NCBI GenBank assembly: GCA_026874595.1
Contig: CM049309.1
Coordinates: 20,153,576-20,217,575 of the forward strand
Direction: 5' to 3'
Source: Sipunculus nudus
Lineage: Eukaryota; Annelida; Sipuncula; Golfingiida; Sipunculidae
Length of the DNA: 64,000 nucleotides
Of the stretch, positions 24,907 to 37,373 are shown piece after piece. Under the pieces are notes generated by a model, which searched no databases, was not told where the DNA came from, and saw only the letters and a program-made list of their open reading frames with translations. The stretch's first letter is position 1; the number at the start of each line of letters is the position of its first letter. A program made the position numbers and the translations under genes.

Positions 24907-25393
24907 GAGAAACGAACAGAGAGAGAATAAGGAATATAACACTAAACCAAATTATACTAAATCAATACTGAAAATGCAGCTTTAAATGTTCGAATGGTTT
25001 TATGTTTTATTTCACTTCCATTTTCGGTTTAATTTTGACAAAGAGTGTGTATTTTAAAATACAGCATAACATTGGTCCCTCTAATATTATACTATTGTTG
25101 ATGTAGACAAACCAGTTACCTGGAGAAGGGCATCTAAGGAGGGAAACTTGCCTCCCCCCTCCTGAAAGCCCTGATGGGCAACAAGTTAATTAGTTAATCA
25201 GCCGCACAGAGGTTTTCTTATACTGTTTAAACAGCTGCATCACCAACTCGTCTTCACAAATATTTGCAATATTCTACTAAGAATACACATATTTATATAT
25301 CTTATAAATATATTTATATATAAATATATCTTATATATATATGTCATTGAATTTATATCACACTCTTTCTCTATCTATTTTCCTCATGGTCGG

Positions 25394-25426
<33 letters not shown>

Positions 25427-26780
25427 GGTTTGGATTAATATATAATAATTCGACACACACACGCGCTCTCTCTCATGTTTATGGATCTGCTCAATTAGCA
25501 CAAGCAGCGAAGACACCATGAAATCCAGGGCTTGCTTATTGCAGGACTTATCTCATCAATGCGTAACAAACACTTTAGAGGGCGTTTGATCCCGAGTAAA
25601 GTAGTAGTTTATTGGTGATAAATTTTGAAAAATAAGTCGGGTTTCATAGTGTTTATTAACTAAAATACGTTCATGTTTTTTTTCACATTATATTTTCAGT
25701 TGAGTAAACACGTCAACATATATATACAAAAAAAACAACATGAAATAACAAACATACGTGTAAGTATAGAAAAAGTTATAAAACTTTAAATAACCCCCAT
25801 ACGCGAATAAATAGGTAGACCGCGTATAATTGTTTGAAGCAGCAGGTCAATGATGCATTTAAATCAGAAGCTTTTGAAATACTCATATAAAAACATTAGT
25901 ATTGGGGTAGTTTGTTCATTTGGTCATTACCCTTTCATACATATACATATTGTAATACTGAATAAATTATAGTTTACACCGTTGATACTATTGAAGTGAC
26001 CCTCAATTATCGTCCTTATGGACATTAGATACCCGGGTTACGGCTGGCCGGGCTACGACTCAACGGGCACCGCCTTGATTGACTGGGCGGCGCGTCTCGC
26101 CGAGCTGCTTCGTAATGAGCAGTGAATATATGTCCTATCGAGATGCGTCCATTTTGAGTTGTACATGGGATAAAATGGTGGAAAGCTGGTTTTGGTGTCA
26201 TCTGATTAGCCAAGGTTAATAGAACAACAGTTTCAAAATTCTCTCTCGGGAAGTTTTGAATTTTAAATAAAAAAAAACATATTAATTACAAAGAAATTAT
26301 GGAATTTCCGTTTTATCAAGGACATTTCGTTAAGGTCTTAAAATCTTCAAAAATCGTTTAATTGACATTTTTGTGAAAAACCGTGAATTTATAGCTGTTT
26401 GTTGTATCTATCTTGTCACAAAAAACACTATTCTGGCGTAAGATAGTATCAATCAAAAATTAATTGCATTTTAATTCAGATGTCAACCCAACGTGGGATG
26501 TATACAGGGCCATGGGTCAGCTCACCGTGAATAAACAGGGTAATCATTGTTTATTGGTTAACTATTTACAGGCGGTGCACGCCACATCGTTTATTGACAG
26601 GCATGCGCAGACCGCTGGTCAGTCAGACTGTGCTTATCTTTATTACCGGCACTTGATTAATGACCCTAATTACAGCATACACTTCCTCCTGTACTCTTAC
26701 CTCTGAACTATTGGTTTAAACATATTTATTTCTATTGAATTTTACAAGTAGCACAAAAGTGCTAATGAACGTACTTTTCA
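23579..26780. other. AT-rich spacer upstream of the recombinase-like gene
   Basis: No gene is supported. It contains a (GA)n/(GACA)n tract at about 24,848-24,926, a (CT)n tract at about 25,396-25,428 and a GC-richer patch at 26,030-26,110 with no recognised product. The gene's promoter would lie near 23.6-24.2 kb, but no diagnostic element is visible. The open frame at 26,464-26,706 has no motif I recognise. Confidence 0.45.
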
Positions 26781-27004
26781 ATAATCAATAATATATTATG
26801 TAGTAAATCCAAATACAATACAATAATAAAACAAAAATAAACACATGACGCACATACTTATATACATCACATACAGGACATACTAATACACACTGAATGT
26901 CTTGGTGAATCAAGCAACTAGCAAGCTGCTGTTTTGGATATTTGAATAAAAGGAAAGGGTTGAGTACATCAATAAAATATCTATGCAAATATAAATATTG
27001 CATG

Positions 27005-28222
27005 TTAAAACCTTTTGGATGAGTGGATAAATGCATGCACAGCTGAAAATATAATGAAGTTAGTCTCAACATTAACATTTGGTTATTCCATGAATATAAC
27101 ATTCAAAGCATATTGTTTATTTTTGCCACGAAGTGTATCAATCCTGTCGACAGGAATTACATTTAAGAGCCTCAATTTTTCAAACAAATCGTTTCTTGGG
27201 TTAAAGTAAAGGGGACATTAAAAAAAAGAAATGAAATGCATCCTCATATGCATGACCACAAGAACATTTTGGGTCGTTTAGTAAACCATGTGAGAAGAGG
27301 TCCCCTTTTAATGTACTTGATTTTAAACGTAGTCTGCAGTGTAATATTGTAATTTGTCGTTGAAAAGTATAAAAATAAGATGGTTTCTTCATCCTGTGTT
27401 TATATACACATGATTTGAAAATTGTTAAGGAACCTGACTGACGTACTGAATATGGTAGCTTATTCCATGCTTGGATGTTTTAGGAACTCTGAAATCTAAA
27501 TAATTTCTAAGTCTACCGAGTGATCTATCGGATACGTTAACAAACCGATAGAGACACAAATAACTTGGACACAGCCTATTTTTAACTTTATAGAGAAATA
27601 TTAATTTTGCTCTCGACCTTCTTTCAGCCAACGCTTCCCAGCCAATTTCTTTCAGTAACTCATTTGAGTTGGTGGCCTGAATAGCACAGGTACATATCCG
27701 TGAAGCTTTATTTTGAATAGATCCCAGGGATAAAGAGTCAGTCACAGTGCAGTTATGAAAAATTACATTCCCATACTCTAGAACTGGCCGTATAAATGAA
27801 ATATACAACGCTCAAGGGTCTCCCGGTTCAACATATATTTAAGATGTGACAGTAAACCAAGCCGAGTAGCAGCCTTTTTATGTATTTTCTGTATATGACC
27901 TGACCAGTTCATATTTGATGTTGATGTAATACCAAGATATGAATGCTCGTTTACATTCTCAATCGGATATGACTTTAATAATAGCCTAGGTGGATCAATA
28001 CTGTTAGATTTAAAAGAGAATGACATGACGACAGTTTTAGTCGGATTAAAAGTCACGTGCCACTTTTGAGCCCAGTCGGCCAATGTTGCGAGGTCATCAT
28101 TCAATATTCGGGCCGATGACTCTGGGTCTTTACTAATATTGATTGGGGATGTATCATCTGCAAACAATTGTATATCTGATTTGATGCCATCCGTGATATC
28201 ATAAAAACATACAAGGAAAAAA
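27005..28222 (-). pseudogene. 5'-truncated LINE reverse transcriptase remnant
   Basis: Reading leftward, the frame opens at about 28,222 with DITDGIKSDIQLFADDTS, which contains the FADD form of the reverse-transcriptase catalytic box. It continues through 'FNPTKTVVMSF', 'HSYLGIT' and 'THLKYML'-like segments, all typical of the end of the RT domain in jockey/CR1-type non-LTR elements. A frameshift near 27,790-27,810 moves into a second frame (IRPVLEYGNVIFHN, IQNKASRICT). Another break leads to 'KCSCGHAYEDAFHFFF', the C-terminal Cys/His region. The end 'FSAVHAFIHSSKRF' precedes a stop at 27,005-27,007. The element is truncated before the fingers domain and cannot make a working enzyme. Confidence 0.85.
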
Positions 28223-28798
28223 CTATCATGCAGATCGTAGAATCTTATTTTATACTAAATATGAAATATTTCTATGTAATTTGAACATAGAAAAAAGCTG
28301 GTTTTAAAAGTATATTCGGTTCATGGGGTAGCCAATACTATACTGCATTGCTTGGCATTTGCCCTTTTATATTTACAATTATTACGCAATACTGGCTGTC
28401 TTGTAAGCGCGCGTGTCCCCGTGTATATATCTGTGAAAGCCGACTTATAGCGTCCACATTTACTAAAATCGTTGACATTTTACGTGGCAAATATGGCATT
28501 TTGTGAAAAAGTCATATTTTATTAATATTCATGATACGTGCTGCTGGATGATTTATAGCTCAGTTCCCATTATTATTTTAAATAAATATGCATTGTTTGT
28601 ATCATACATTTTTTTAAAAATTGCATATTAAATTGGAAAAAAAGACTATAAATATGTAATAAAAAACGCCTAGAGATATTTGTATGACCTTTAATACATA
28701 CTATTTGACAAATATATAAAACAATTTCTGTATTTTTGGTTAAAAATCCTCAAAGCAAAAGCAGAGACACTGATCATGTCTATAACATCGAATGTAGA
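28223..28798. other. AT-rich spacer
   Basis: No feature is visible beyond AT-rich sequence. The LINE homology stops at its truncated 5' end, near 28,222. Confidence 0.4.
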
Positions 28799-30159
28799 CC
28801 AGATGGCCGAAACCCAGAATGCCGAAACAAAATTTCACATACCCAAAATGCCGAAGCCCATCTTGCCGAAAAAGAAAATAAATAATAGGAAATAATAAGA
28901 ATAATGCGCAGTAAAGTGATAATTATACGTTGTCTGTTAAGGTACCTGAACAAAATTTGATAACATCCTCATATAATATATTATCAAATAATTGACGGTA
29001 TTTATTCGGTATGTCGGCAGCGGCACTACTATAATGTCGGCATGACAACCCGGTCACGCTATAAATGTCCCTGGCATTATTAGACACTCAGTTTTCATGC
29101 AGGTATAGTCAGACTAACTGATTTTTATGAAGAAGGTTATATCTTGTGTCACATCTATGTTTCTCAATGATTTTTTTTTTAATTTACACATCGTTTAACT
29201 GCATATTAGCCAAGATGGCGGTGGTCGCATGCATGGGGAACTCATGGGAGCGTGGCGACACTCGGAAAACGGCAAGGAAACCCACCTGCATGACGACACT
29301 GGACCCGTAAACCCATAATTATTCGTTTAATTAATAAAAGCCAACAGTAAAACCAAAACCGTCGTATTGCGTTGAAAATATGACGAAAATATATAAGAAC
29401 ATTTTGAAAAAAAACGGGTCTTTTTTAATGTTTTAACGGAATTTTGTTTCCTTAAATAAAAAATTCTTTAAAGTGAAAATTTGAGTGGGAGAATTTCAAA
29501 AGAACCAGACCTTCATGGGTCTTACAAATCACTTTGCAGAGAGCGAAGTCCAGTTTTGTAAATAAGCTTGTCAATTATAGGGCCTCTACCGGTGGTGGGT
29601 ATATTGTTGTAATAACCATGTCCGGCTTTTGATTAGAGTGATGTAGTTGTAGCTAATTGAGCAGAGGCATATAAAAATCACATTTTCTCGAGTGAATAAT
29701 CAATTTATACATCAGATTTATATATGTTTGAATTAATACATTAATCTTAATCTTATTTAATCTTTATTTTTTTTAATTATCTGTGATATTATAATGTCAT
29801 TATTCACATTTGGATCGACTAGTTATGCTAATATTTCTCTGATAAATGAAAGAACATCAGATATCGAATATGAATGCATATTGTTTATAATTTATTCATG
29901 TTGAAAATAATGAAGAACAAACAGTCTGAGTAGAAATAAAATGTGAAGTATGAATTATATTAATATTCTAAAATGATTGAAATAGAGCCATATTACAATA
30001 TAGACACAAATATCCATATACACAAACACACACGTGCAAGTACACTATATACATCTTTAATTTAAAATTTCCTATTATTAATTTTCTTTTCGGCAAGATG
30101 GGCTTCGGCATTTTGGGTTCGGTATTCTGGGTTCGGCATTCTGGGTTTGGGACATCTGG
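28799..30159. mobile_element. TIR element with 'atgccgaa' repeats (~1.36 kb)
   Basis: The left TIR (28,799-28,890) starts CCAGATGGCCGAAACCCAG and ends 'aataatagga'. The right TIR (30,069-30,159) is its reverse complement over about 90 bp and ends in CATCTGG. Both TIRs are themselves built of short repeats of the type 'cccagaatgccgaa', 'cccaaaatgccgaag' and 'cccatcttgccgaaa'. The 1.2-kb interior is AT-rich with no ORF, so the element is non-autonomous. No clear target duplication is seen and the superfamily is not assigned. Confidence 0.8.
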
Positions 30160-31800
30160 ACGATATTCTTTGCATCCTTTGCATCTTTTGCATTTCAACT
30201 TGCATGTTGAGGTCTCCAATGAAGACTGTGAAGTTGAGCGGTACAGCCACCAGGTGGTGAACATGAAGGTGTATATGTTTTGCACCACTGAATGCGACCA
30301 GCGCAAATTTATTTTTATTGGCGTAGAGGAGTATGTTAACTTTTTCAGAACAATTTTTTTCAGAACAACATTTGCAGATACCTTCATATCTTAAAGATAA
30401 AACAATAAACATCATGTGTATTTATCATGTCTTGTATATGAATAGGTCTCTTTAATTATAATTCCATTAGGTAAAAGAGATAATGTTTCTTCACCAGTCG
30501 TGGAAGGAAATCTACTATAAATGATGAACGGTTTTTGGTGACTGTTTTTTAGGTTTAGGGAAATACTAGACAAACCAATAAACTGGAAGTTATCTGGCTC
30601 ACAATCATGTTTTCTTTGAAGAATTCCTTACGATTTTTATATGAAACATTTGAGGCCATTATCATTTAGTTTTATATTTTATATTTTTAGTGTCTGCTCT
30701 TAAAGGGGTTTGACACTTCGTAGATTGAGCACAGGTGTAGCCTAATTGGAGCCGCAAATGTTCCAGTAGGCACAGTGACCTGTGATGCTACCATTTAGAA
30801 TGGGAATCGCCTTGACGGACTTCAATTGCTTGCAAACAATTTTTCTAAATTTGATCAGGTTCTCGGTAATATTCCTGATTTGGTAATCCGAATTGATGAT
30901 AGAAATAAATATGCTGTGTCCGAAAGCTTTCCAGTTGAATCAATTCAATTATAACGGAAATTGTTTATAATTGAATTATTTATCTATTGTTGAGACTGAC
31001 AAAAATGTAAAGGGCTCACACTTATCTCTGACCCCGTTGTGGTTTTCGTCATATAATGTAAATGGCCTAATACAAAAGTAATTGAAATTGTAATCGATTA
31101 GTTTCCCAATACACAACAGAAATTGTTATTGTTATAAATTACTTTTATAAGTAATTGTATAGGTAATAGATATCTTTTTTATTTAGACCCAACTGTGGTC
31201 TCCCTATATAAACTATGTGCGCAAAAGTTATTGAAAACGTTTATCTTTAATTTGGTATCTTTAATTTTTCGTAGAATGTAAGGTGAAAATGTACTTTTAT
31301 TAAATTTAAATTTCAAATTATTGCTTACTTTTTTCATTATAGGTAATTCAAATAACGTAAAGTATTTTATATTTAATGTATAAATCTATTGAACACAGAT
31401 GACTCCCCTTGTGAAAATCATGCTTAATAATCCCCACTAAGGTATATGATGTGTCAAAAAGGCAATAAAATTATATACACCATATTATTCATATATATAT
31501 ATATATATATATACAAATATATAAATATTGTGACGACTCTTTTGTGAATAACGCTGTTAACACGCCAATATTGTATACGATCAATTGATATATTTCAGAT
31601 TGCTTAATATATATTATACATGTTTATTATAGGATTAATATGAAAAATATTGAATATAGTTTTTATGAAAGATAAAAATACCAAATTTGAGGGCAACTTA
31701 TTTTAGCATCTCCCCGCAAAGACGCACGCTATAAGTCAAGTATGCACATACTTTGATCAGTTAAATATTTCTTAATATTTTCGTTAAAAGTGCAAATTCA
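30160..31800. other. Spacer with a weak open frame
   Basis: An open stretch runs on the minus strand from about 30,415 to 30,160 (KFALVAFSGAKHIHLHVHH region), but it reads on into the TIR of the neighbouring element. I see no family motif, so no CDS is called. The rest is AT-rich, with (TA)n near 31,493-31,514. Confidence 0.35.
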
Positions 31801-31809
31801 TCTACCTTT

Positions 31810-32215
31810 TAAAAAAGAAGTTATGTGATTCCTGGCTTCCTCTGTGTAAAGGCCTATATGTTAATGATCTAAGGGTCTTATAAAGCCTCCCTAAAGATTG
31901 TATGGACCTGTTTCTCAACAATATGTTTGTAAACATAGCAATTTTTGTTAAAACATGTGACCTAAAGTGGCAGGTTGCATATAACGCCGGGGTAGAAAGG
32001 TCACTTGTTGAACATCATTTGCAAATTGATTGTTTTATTTGTTTGTTTTATTTTCGCGGGCCCCCACATATTATAGATATCTTGATATAAACAAAACAAA
32101 CAGCCTGTGTGCTGAGATAGCTACGTTTTCTGGCCTTTTTCTATAAAAGCTCCAAGGGATTACCTTTATAGTCTTACAAGTCTAATAGTCTTAAGTGATT
32201 GGGTCCCTTTAAAAT
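31810..32215. mobile_element. Second, eroded copy of the TTAA MITE
   Basis: It is collinear with 14,405-14,873 over 'cctctgtgtaaaggcctatatgttaatgatctaa' type sequence, 'caatatgtttgtaaaca', 'aaagctccaagggattacct' and the end 'agtgattgggtccctttaa'. The left terminus is degraded ('ccttttaaaaaagaag'). Confidence 0.7.
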
Positions 32216-32276
32216 AGAGACACCTATGCATAGCCATAAATCCAAAAGGCGGATTATGGGTGCCATTCTAAAAGAA

Positions 32277-32277
<1 letters not shown>

Positions 32278-32341
<64 letters not shown>

Positions 32342-32510
32342 TAAATATGGTACAAATTTAATATATATAAAAATTAACAACGTATATACAAATAATTTAA
32401 ATTATATACAAATGTAAAAATATATGTAATAGAGGTTACGCTAAATTATTTTATTACAATATACTCTTTCTCCTTAATCACTTCATAATAATTATTTATA
32501 TTCATATAAA

Positions 32511-32543
<33 letters not shown>
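32278..32543. repeat. Two (TA)n microsatellites with AT-rich link
   Basis: (TA)n runs lie at about 32,278-32,335 and 32,515-32,543. They sit just left of the CACTG element. Confidence 0.9.
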
Positions 32544-32546
<3 letters not shown>

Positions 32547-32727
32547 CCAGGCAACCTTCTGGGGTGGACACCTCACGTAACGAACAGTACGACCGGTACA
32601 CTGTTAAAACAAAGGGTTTATTAAAAGGTTTTTTAGAGACAAAGGGGTTTATTGTACACTACTAAACCCTTATGATTTATTCATAGGGTTTATTGCAATT
32701 TCTTTACCAAATAAACCCTTTTGATTA

Positions 32728-35318
32728 GTGCATAACTTCACCGCCAGAGGAAGACCATGTATTACTGGTAATCTGTGTCATCACGCAGCATGTGAAACAG
32801 CATCATACAGCAATCGCCATTTTGATCACAGAAGTTTCAAGCCTCCAGACGATTTGAATTCATCCATTTTGCTTGAGTTCCTCGATTTGCTCGTTCAGGT
32901 AAGAACATTTTACAATTTCATGTTTTCTATATTTATATATAATTGTGTTGTGAATATTAAACTAGTAGTGAATGTATTTTGATTATGCTAAAGATAAAGG
33001 CTTGTTGTATGGCTGTGTCGGAGAAAGACGAAGGCGTGCATCGCCAGATGGGAGAAAGTTTAAACCAAAATGCTATCTGTGTGCATATATTTATCCTATT
33101 AACAAAAATCAGCTTATGGTGATTAAAAAATGTTTTTGATTATGGTAACAGTTTAAATAAAAGGATAATGTGGCCAATCCGCAGTATCAAAACAAAGGCG
33201 ATGCCAATGGTAGATGTACAGTCACGCCCTGCATAGTATACGATTTGCAATCTATAAATATCACACTTGAATCCTGCAATCCTATTTTTGAATGAAACAA
33301 ACTTGCATCTACCAGATTAGAGTGCATATGTCACGCTAATATTTTGTAAGAAATTTGCCTAGTTTCTGTTCAAGGCACGATTTAGGGCAGTGCTTTCAAA
33401 ACATTTATTGTGTGTGACCCTGAACGACAAAGGGGGCTTGGGGTTTACATCAGAATTTACTTTCTTACGTATTACAAAATACATACGCTAATATACGCAT
33501 CTCCTTAATATATATAAGATGTATGTTAGAGAATCCTAGTAATTCTTAATTTTATGGAAACTCTTATTAATGAGCCATAGAGTCTCAAGCATATATGGCA
33601 AACAACACAGGTCCATGTAAACATCACAAACTTGTCAGTCACCCCCCGCCGTTTAGTTCACTATTTGATTGAAGGACCATACGTTAGGCACAACGTTTTG
33701 TAAGCACTACAGCGAATGCTGCCACAAATGTAACTTCATAAAATGAAGTAAAAGAAAATTCACAAGTTGATCTAACACAAAAGACCCAATGGTGTCAAAG
33801 TTTATCTGTGGATTACGATATTTAACTTTAATAAGAAACTTTTTAAGAAACCATTTTACTTAAGTAAATGTATATAAATATTTTTACACCTTGACCACTG
33901 TAAATCTGGCATAAAACTCGTAAAGTAACACCGCTTGATAAATAGAGGAGGTTCTATATATGTCAAACACAACATAGGCACCCGCATTAATTATATATCC
34001 ACTGCTGTGTATGTGCGGTGAGAGTAAAACCATCTTAATAGAACGCTTAAATTACATCATTTCCTGGGGTAATCTCTTCGCCAGTTGGACCCCTACAGGT
34101 ATACATATGTGGGTTTGCAGTATGCCTTTGCACATGTGAGATATAGGATACATAGCCGATCCTTTATTCATGTATGCCTATTAACACGTATCAGCTCTGA
34201 TTGCACGCCTGCAAATAAATGACGCCCCATGCTAAATTAAGCTGGTTGGTTCTGTCTGTATGTTTATCATCATCCATATATGTTGCTCTCCCTAGAGGAT
34301 GTTTGTGTGTATACTCACAGTGATGCATATTATATTCCTGTTACAAAGGTTTTCTTTCTCTGGTCAGTCTAAATTAATGCACTGTTTTACAGAGGATTTG
34401 CCTTTTTGTTCATGTTTTATATATGTTGCTATTCTTGTAGCATATTTATATGTAAACTTACAGTGATTTATTGTGCTTTCCTGTTCATTAGCTCAGATTA
34501 AATTAACAAATGTGGTCTTTCCAGAGTGTGCTATGCTGTTTGCATTCAGGATGCTGCCCTCAGTGTTTGGGGAGGATGAAGGCTGCATCGTAGTTGATTC
34601 CTAAGAGGTAGGTGTAGCATCTTCAGCTACAGTTCAAAATATAAGGCAAAATAATTATGTTAATAGAGTTATTATTAAGTGAATATGATGGCTGCACATG
34701 AATGGGACATTTAAAGAGTCATTATAAAATTGAAATGTTGGCTGTATATAAATGGGACATTTAAAGTGTTATTTTATAATGGATATGCTGGCTGTATATG
34801 AATTGGACATTAAAGAGTTTTTATATAATGGATATGTTGGCTGTACATGAATGGGACATTCAAAGAGTAATTAATTAATGGATACATTGGTTGTACATAC
34901 TAATTGGACATACATATAATCTTTCATTTTTTTCTCGGCATTTAAACTTTCAGTGCTGATGAAGAATTAATATTTATGCTTAAGCTTATTTCAATGTCAG
35001 TGTTAAAAAATCAATAGACAAACTATGATAATCATGTTGAATTTTTTTTTGTAGAATATCAAGAGCCCTGCCCCCGTCGTTGTCCGGGAAGCTGACAGAT
35101 ACAAAATAGTTATAGAGAAGCAGTCTCTCCTGAGAGATAACATCTCCAGATTTAGCCAGGCATTGAAGGTCTGGTTCGACAGTTTTTGGGTATTCGCCTT
35201 AGATTACCCAAAGCCAGTCCAAAAGACTCTCCTACTGATGGAGAAACACTTGGTTGGAAACCAATGCAAAGTCCCAACAGGGGTGAACTCTTGGGCTAAC
35301 AAACTTAATATTCAGTGA
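32728..35318 (+). pseudogene. Three-exon gene remnant inside the CACTG element
   Basis: Exon 1, 32,728-32,898 (57 codons from Met; the start is uncertain), ends CAG then gtaaga. Exon 2, 34,527-34,607 (27 codons), follows ctttccagag and ends before gtaggt. Exon 3, 35,055-35,318, follows tttttttttgtag and ends at TGA. All three join in phase 0. Exon 2 encodes LFAFRMLPSVFGEDE and exon 3 encodes SPAPVVV, IVIEKQSLL and VFALDYPKPVQKTLLLMEKH. The LLP-xxFGE, SPxPxVV and YVFxLxYP pattern resembles, from memory, a multi-copy family of uncharacterised animal proteins; function unknown. A TAA at 34,602-34,604 interrupts exon 2, four bases from its donor site, so this copy is broken unless that end is spliced differently. 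Intron 2 holds a 50-bp tandem repeat. Confidence 0.55.
34681..34912 (+). repeat. 50-bp tandem repeat in intron 2, five units
   Basis: Units read 'ggatatgttggctgtacatg' then 'aatgggacatttaaagagt'. The 'ggctgtacat' landmark recurs near 34,691, 34,741, 34,791, 34,840 and 34,890, a period of 49-50 bp. Confidence 0.85.
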
Positions 35319-35337
35319 ATACTTATATGTAAATTCT

Positions 35338-35338
<1 letters not shown>

Positions 35339-35376
<38 letters not shown>

Positions 35377-35819
35377 TTCTTTATGTGGCCGTTGTATATA
35401 TCATTCAAACATTGTCTGTAGTTATATATATGCATCAAAGTCAAATTTGTAATTATAAATTATAATTATATATATATTATGAGAAACTAAATTATACATT
35501 TCATATCTGCATATCTATATGCGATAATGATTATTAACTTCAAGTGCACTTAACTCTTTTTTGCCACCACTGGAACAAACCAATATATTTTTGTATATTT
35601 TAATTAATAACTAGAGACTATGGAGCGTCTAAAGCTAGTTCTCGAAAAATATATTAATGAAGGTTTATTACACTATTCTTAATGAAATTCTTATTAATAT
35701 TCTGATATCACATTTTGTAAGTGCATTTGCATTTGAAATTAAAATGATTTCAGGTTTGCATTTCATTGCTGAGTTTTTTTATAGCTTGACATTAAAATGC
35801 TTTTATGTTTTAACCCCAG

Positions 35820-35874
<55 letters not shown>

Positions 35875-35970
35875 ATATAAATATAAATATATCATGATTT
35901 GAATATATATATGTATATATGATTTGATTACATATGTATATATTTTGATGATTTTATATATATATATATA
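35339..35970. repeat. AT/GT microsatellites in the 3' part of the CACTG element
   Basis: (TA)n lies at about 35,339-35,370, (TA)n followed by (GT)n at about 35,822-35,875, and further TA-rich tracts extend to about 35,970. The open frames here (runs of Ile-Tyr) are repeat artefacts. Confidence 0.9.
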
Positions 35971-36289
35971 TATATCATAATAACATCTTGATATCCTGTT
36001 ATTTATGACAATTTTCAACTAATAAATTTGTTATAAATGGATCTGTTTTTCTGGGTTTTTTAAAGAGAAGAACCTAATAATCCCTATACATTGAACCCTT
36101 TGCATAGGGTTTCCCATTAAAAAGAAACCCTTCATAAGGGTTTATTAAGATGGACCAAAAGGGTTTATTGGAGGTAAAAGGGTTTTTTTGAAAAAGGGTT
36201 TTCTTGAAAAAACCCTTAAAGGGTTTCTGTATAGGGACACACAAAAAACCCGTTTTAAACCCTTAATAAACCCTTTACTTCTAACAGTG

Positions 36290-36430
36290 TACGACCAAAC
36301 GTTGTTACTAATGTTTAAAAACCCCTATAGGGCGGATTCAGAACAACGGAAATTTTTCCGCCATGCAGTTAACCTCATGTAACATGTTTTACCTAAAAAT
36401 AATTATGGCAGCAAAAGACCCCTGGGATCC

Positions 36431-36461
<31 letters not shown>

Positions 36462-37365
36462 GCGCGCACAACCTTTCGATCCGCGTCTGGGTATAACTTC
36501 AAGTCTAGGTTTTAACTCTCAAAATGACGATTTTTTTTTCATTTGACAATATGGATGTGGAGATGGGGGAGGTAATTTAGGATGCCCTTTATGGTTGGAA
36601 AAGTTAGGAGACGTCCTCCCTATTGCCTATATATTGGCTTATATACTGTCTCATTCTCAACACTATACCAGCCATCAAAATTTGGCCCTACTCAGAGACA
36701 GTAGATGGCCAACTTATAAATATCATATGAACATGGCGCTAAATGCGATTTAACCAAACTCTTTGTAACTCGCATAAGCATAGTTTAATCATATATTTGA
36801 TATTTCCCACTAAGTAACTGTGGTTCTCCATCATTCTAAATCAGCAATTTCCCATATTTTGAACACTGTAATGTTTAATTTAAATCTTTATTTTATTCTT
36901 GTAATTGGCTTGATTCTCTTTAATACACACCCAAAGATGTAGCAATATGAGTTGTTAAATAGTATGCACAATTCATTATGTTATAAGAAAGGGCATATTT
37001 CAGCCATATGATTCTGGCTACCCCTTACGAGTCCGTGTAGTTTAGTTTTATTACTTGATCATTATTCTTCATAATAGCCCAGAAAGAAGAAACAGGCATA
37101 AAGTTTACCAAAAATTAGTTAGTTGTACTGTGTGGCACTGCCGGTTTCACAATTCTGAGATATGCGAAATATTGCTATTTCATATCGATTCAGTCAATCT
37201 GCCAAATAAACTTTTCTTTCAATTTATAAATCGCCTGAAAATTCAGCCAATTTATAAAATGCCTGAGTGAATCAGGCAATTTGTAAATTGACTGAAATGT
37301 ACAGGCAATTTACAAATTGACTGTAACGTACACGTATTAATATTAATAATTATAAATGAATAATG
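36290..37365. other. Spacer with C-run and (CA)n
   Basis: A C-run of about 19 bases at 36,430-36,448 is followed by (CA)n and (CG)n. The rest is AT-rich; no gene is supported. Around 37,220-37,325, short 'caatttataaatcgcctgaa' motifs repeat four times at about 25-35 bp. Confidence 0.5.
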
Positions 37366-37373
37366 CTACTTAC

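Larger units (their letters stand above)
32599..36289. mobile_element. CACTG-ended DNA transposon (~3.7 kb) with AAACCCTT-rich ends
   Basis: The left terminus CACTGTTAAAACAAAGGG and the right terminus, read inward as CACTGTTAGAAGTAAAGGG, are inverted repeats. Both ends are packed with 'gggttta/aaaccctt' subterminal repeats: about six at 32,610-32,720 and more than a dozen at 36,085-36,275, in both orientations. The flanks share TACGACC (32,588-32,594 and 36,290-36,296), offset by four bases on the left, which may be a target duplication. CACTG ends resemble EnSpm/CACTA elements, but the superfamily is not certain. It encloses a three-exon gene remnant. Confidence 0.75.

Noticed and set aside
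26030..26110. GC-rich patch considered as a tRNA or RNA gene
   Set aside because: No cloverleaf or A/B box arrangement could be drawn.
26464..26706. 80-codon plus-strand frame
   Set aside because: No recognisable motif or gene context.
30062..30415. 117-codon minus-strand frame
   Set aside because: Half of it runs into the TIR of the adjacent element and there is no family motif or splice support.
36085..36275. Interstitial telomere repeats
   Set aside because: The motif is AAACCCTT/AAGGGTTT in mixed orientation at a transposon end, not ordered TTAGGG.
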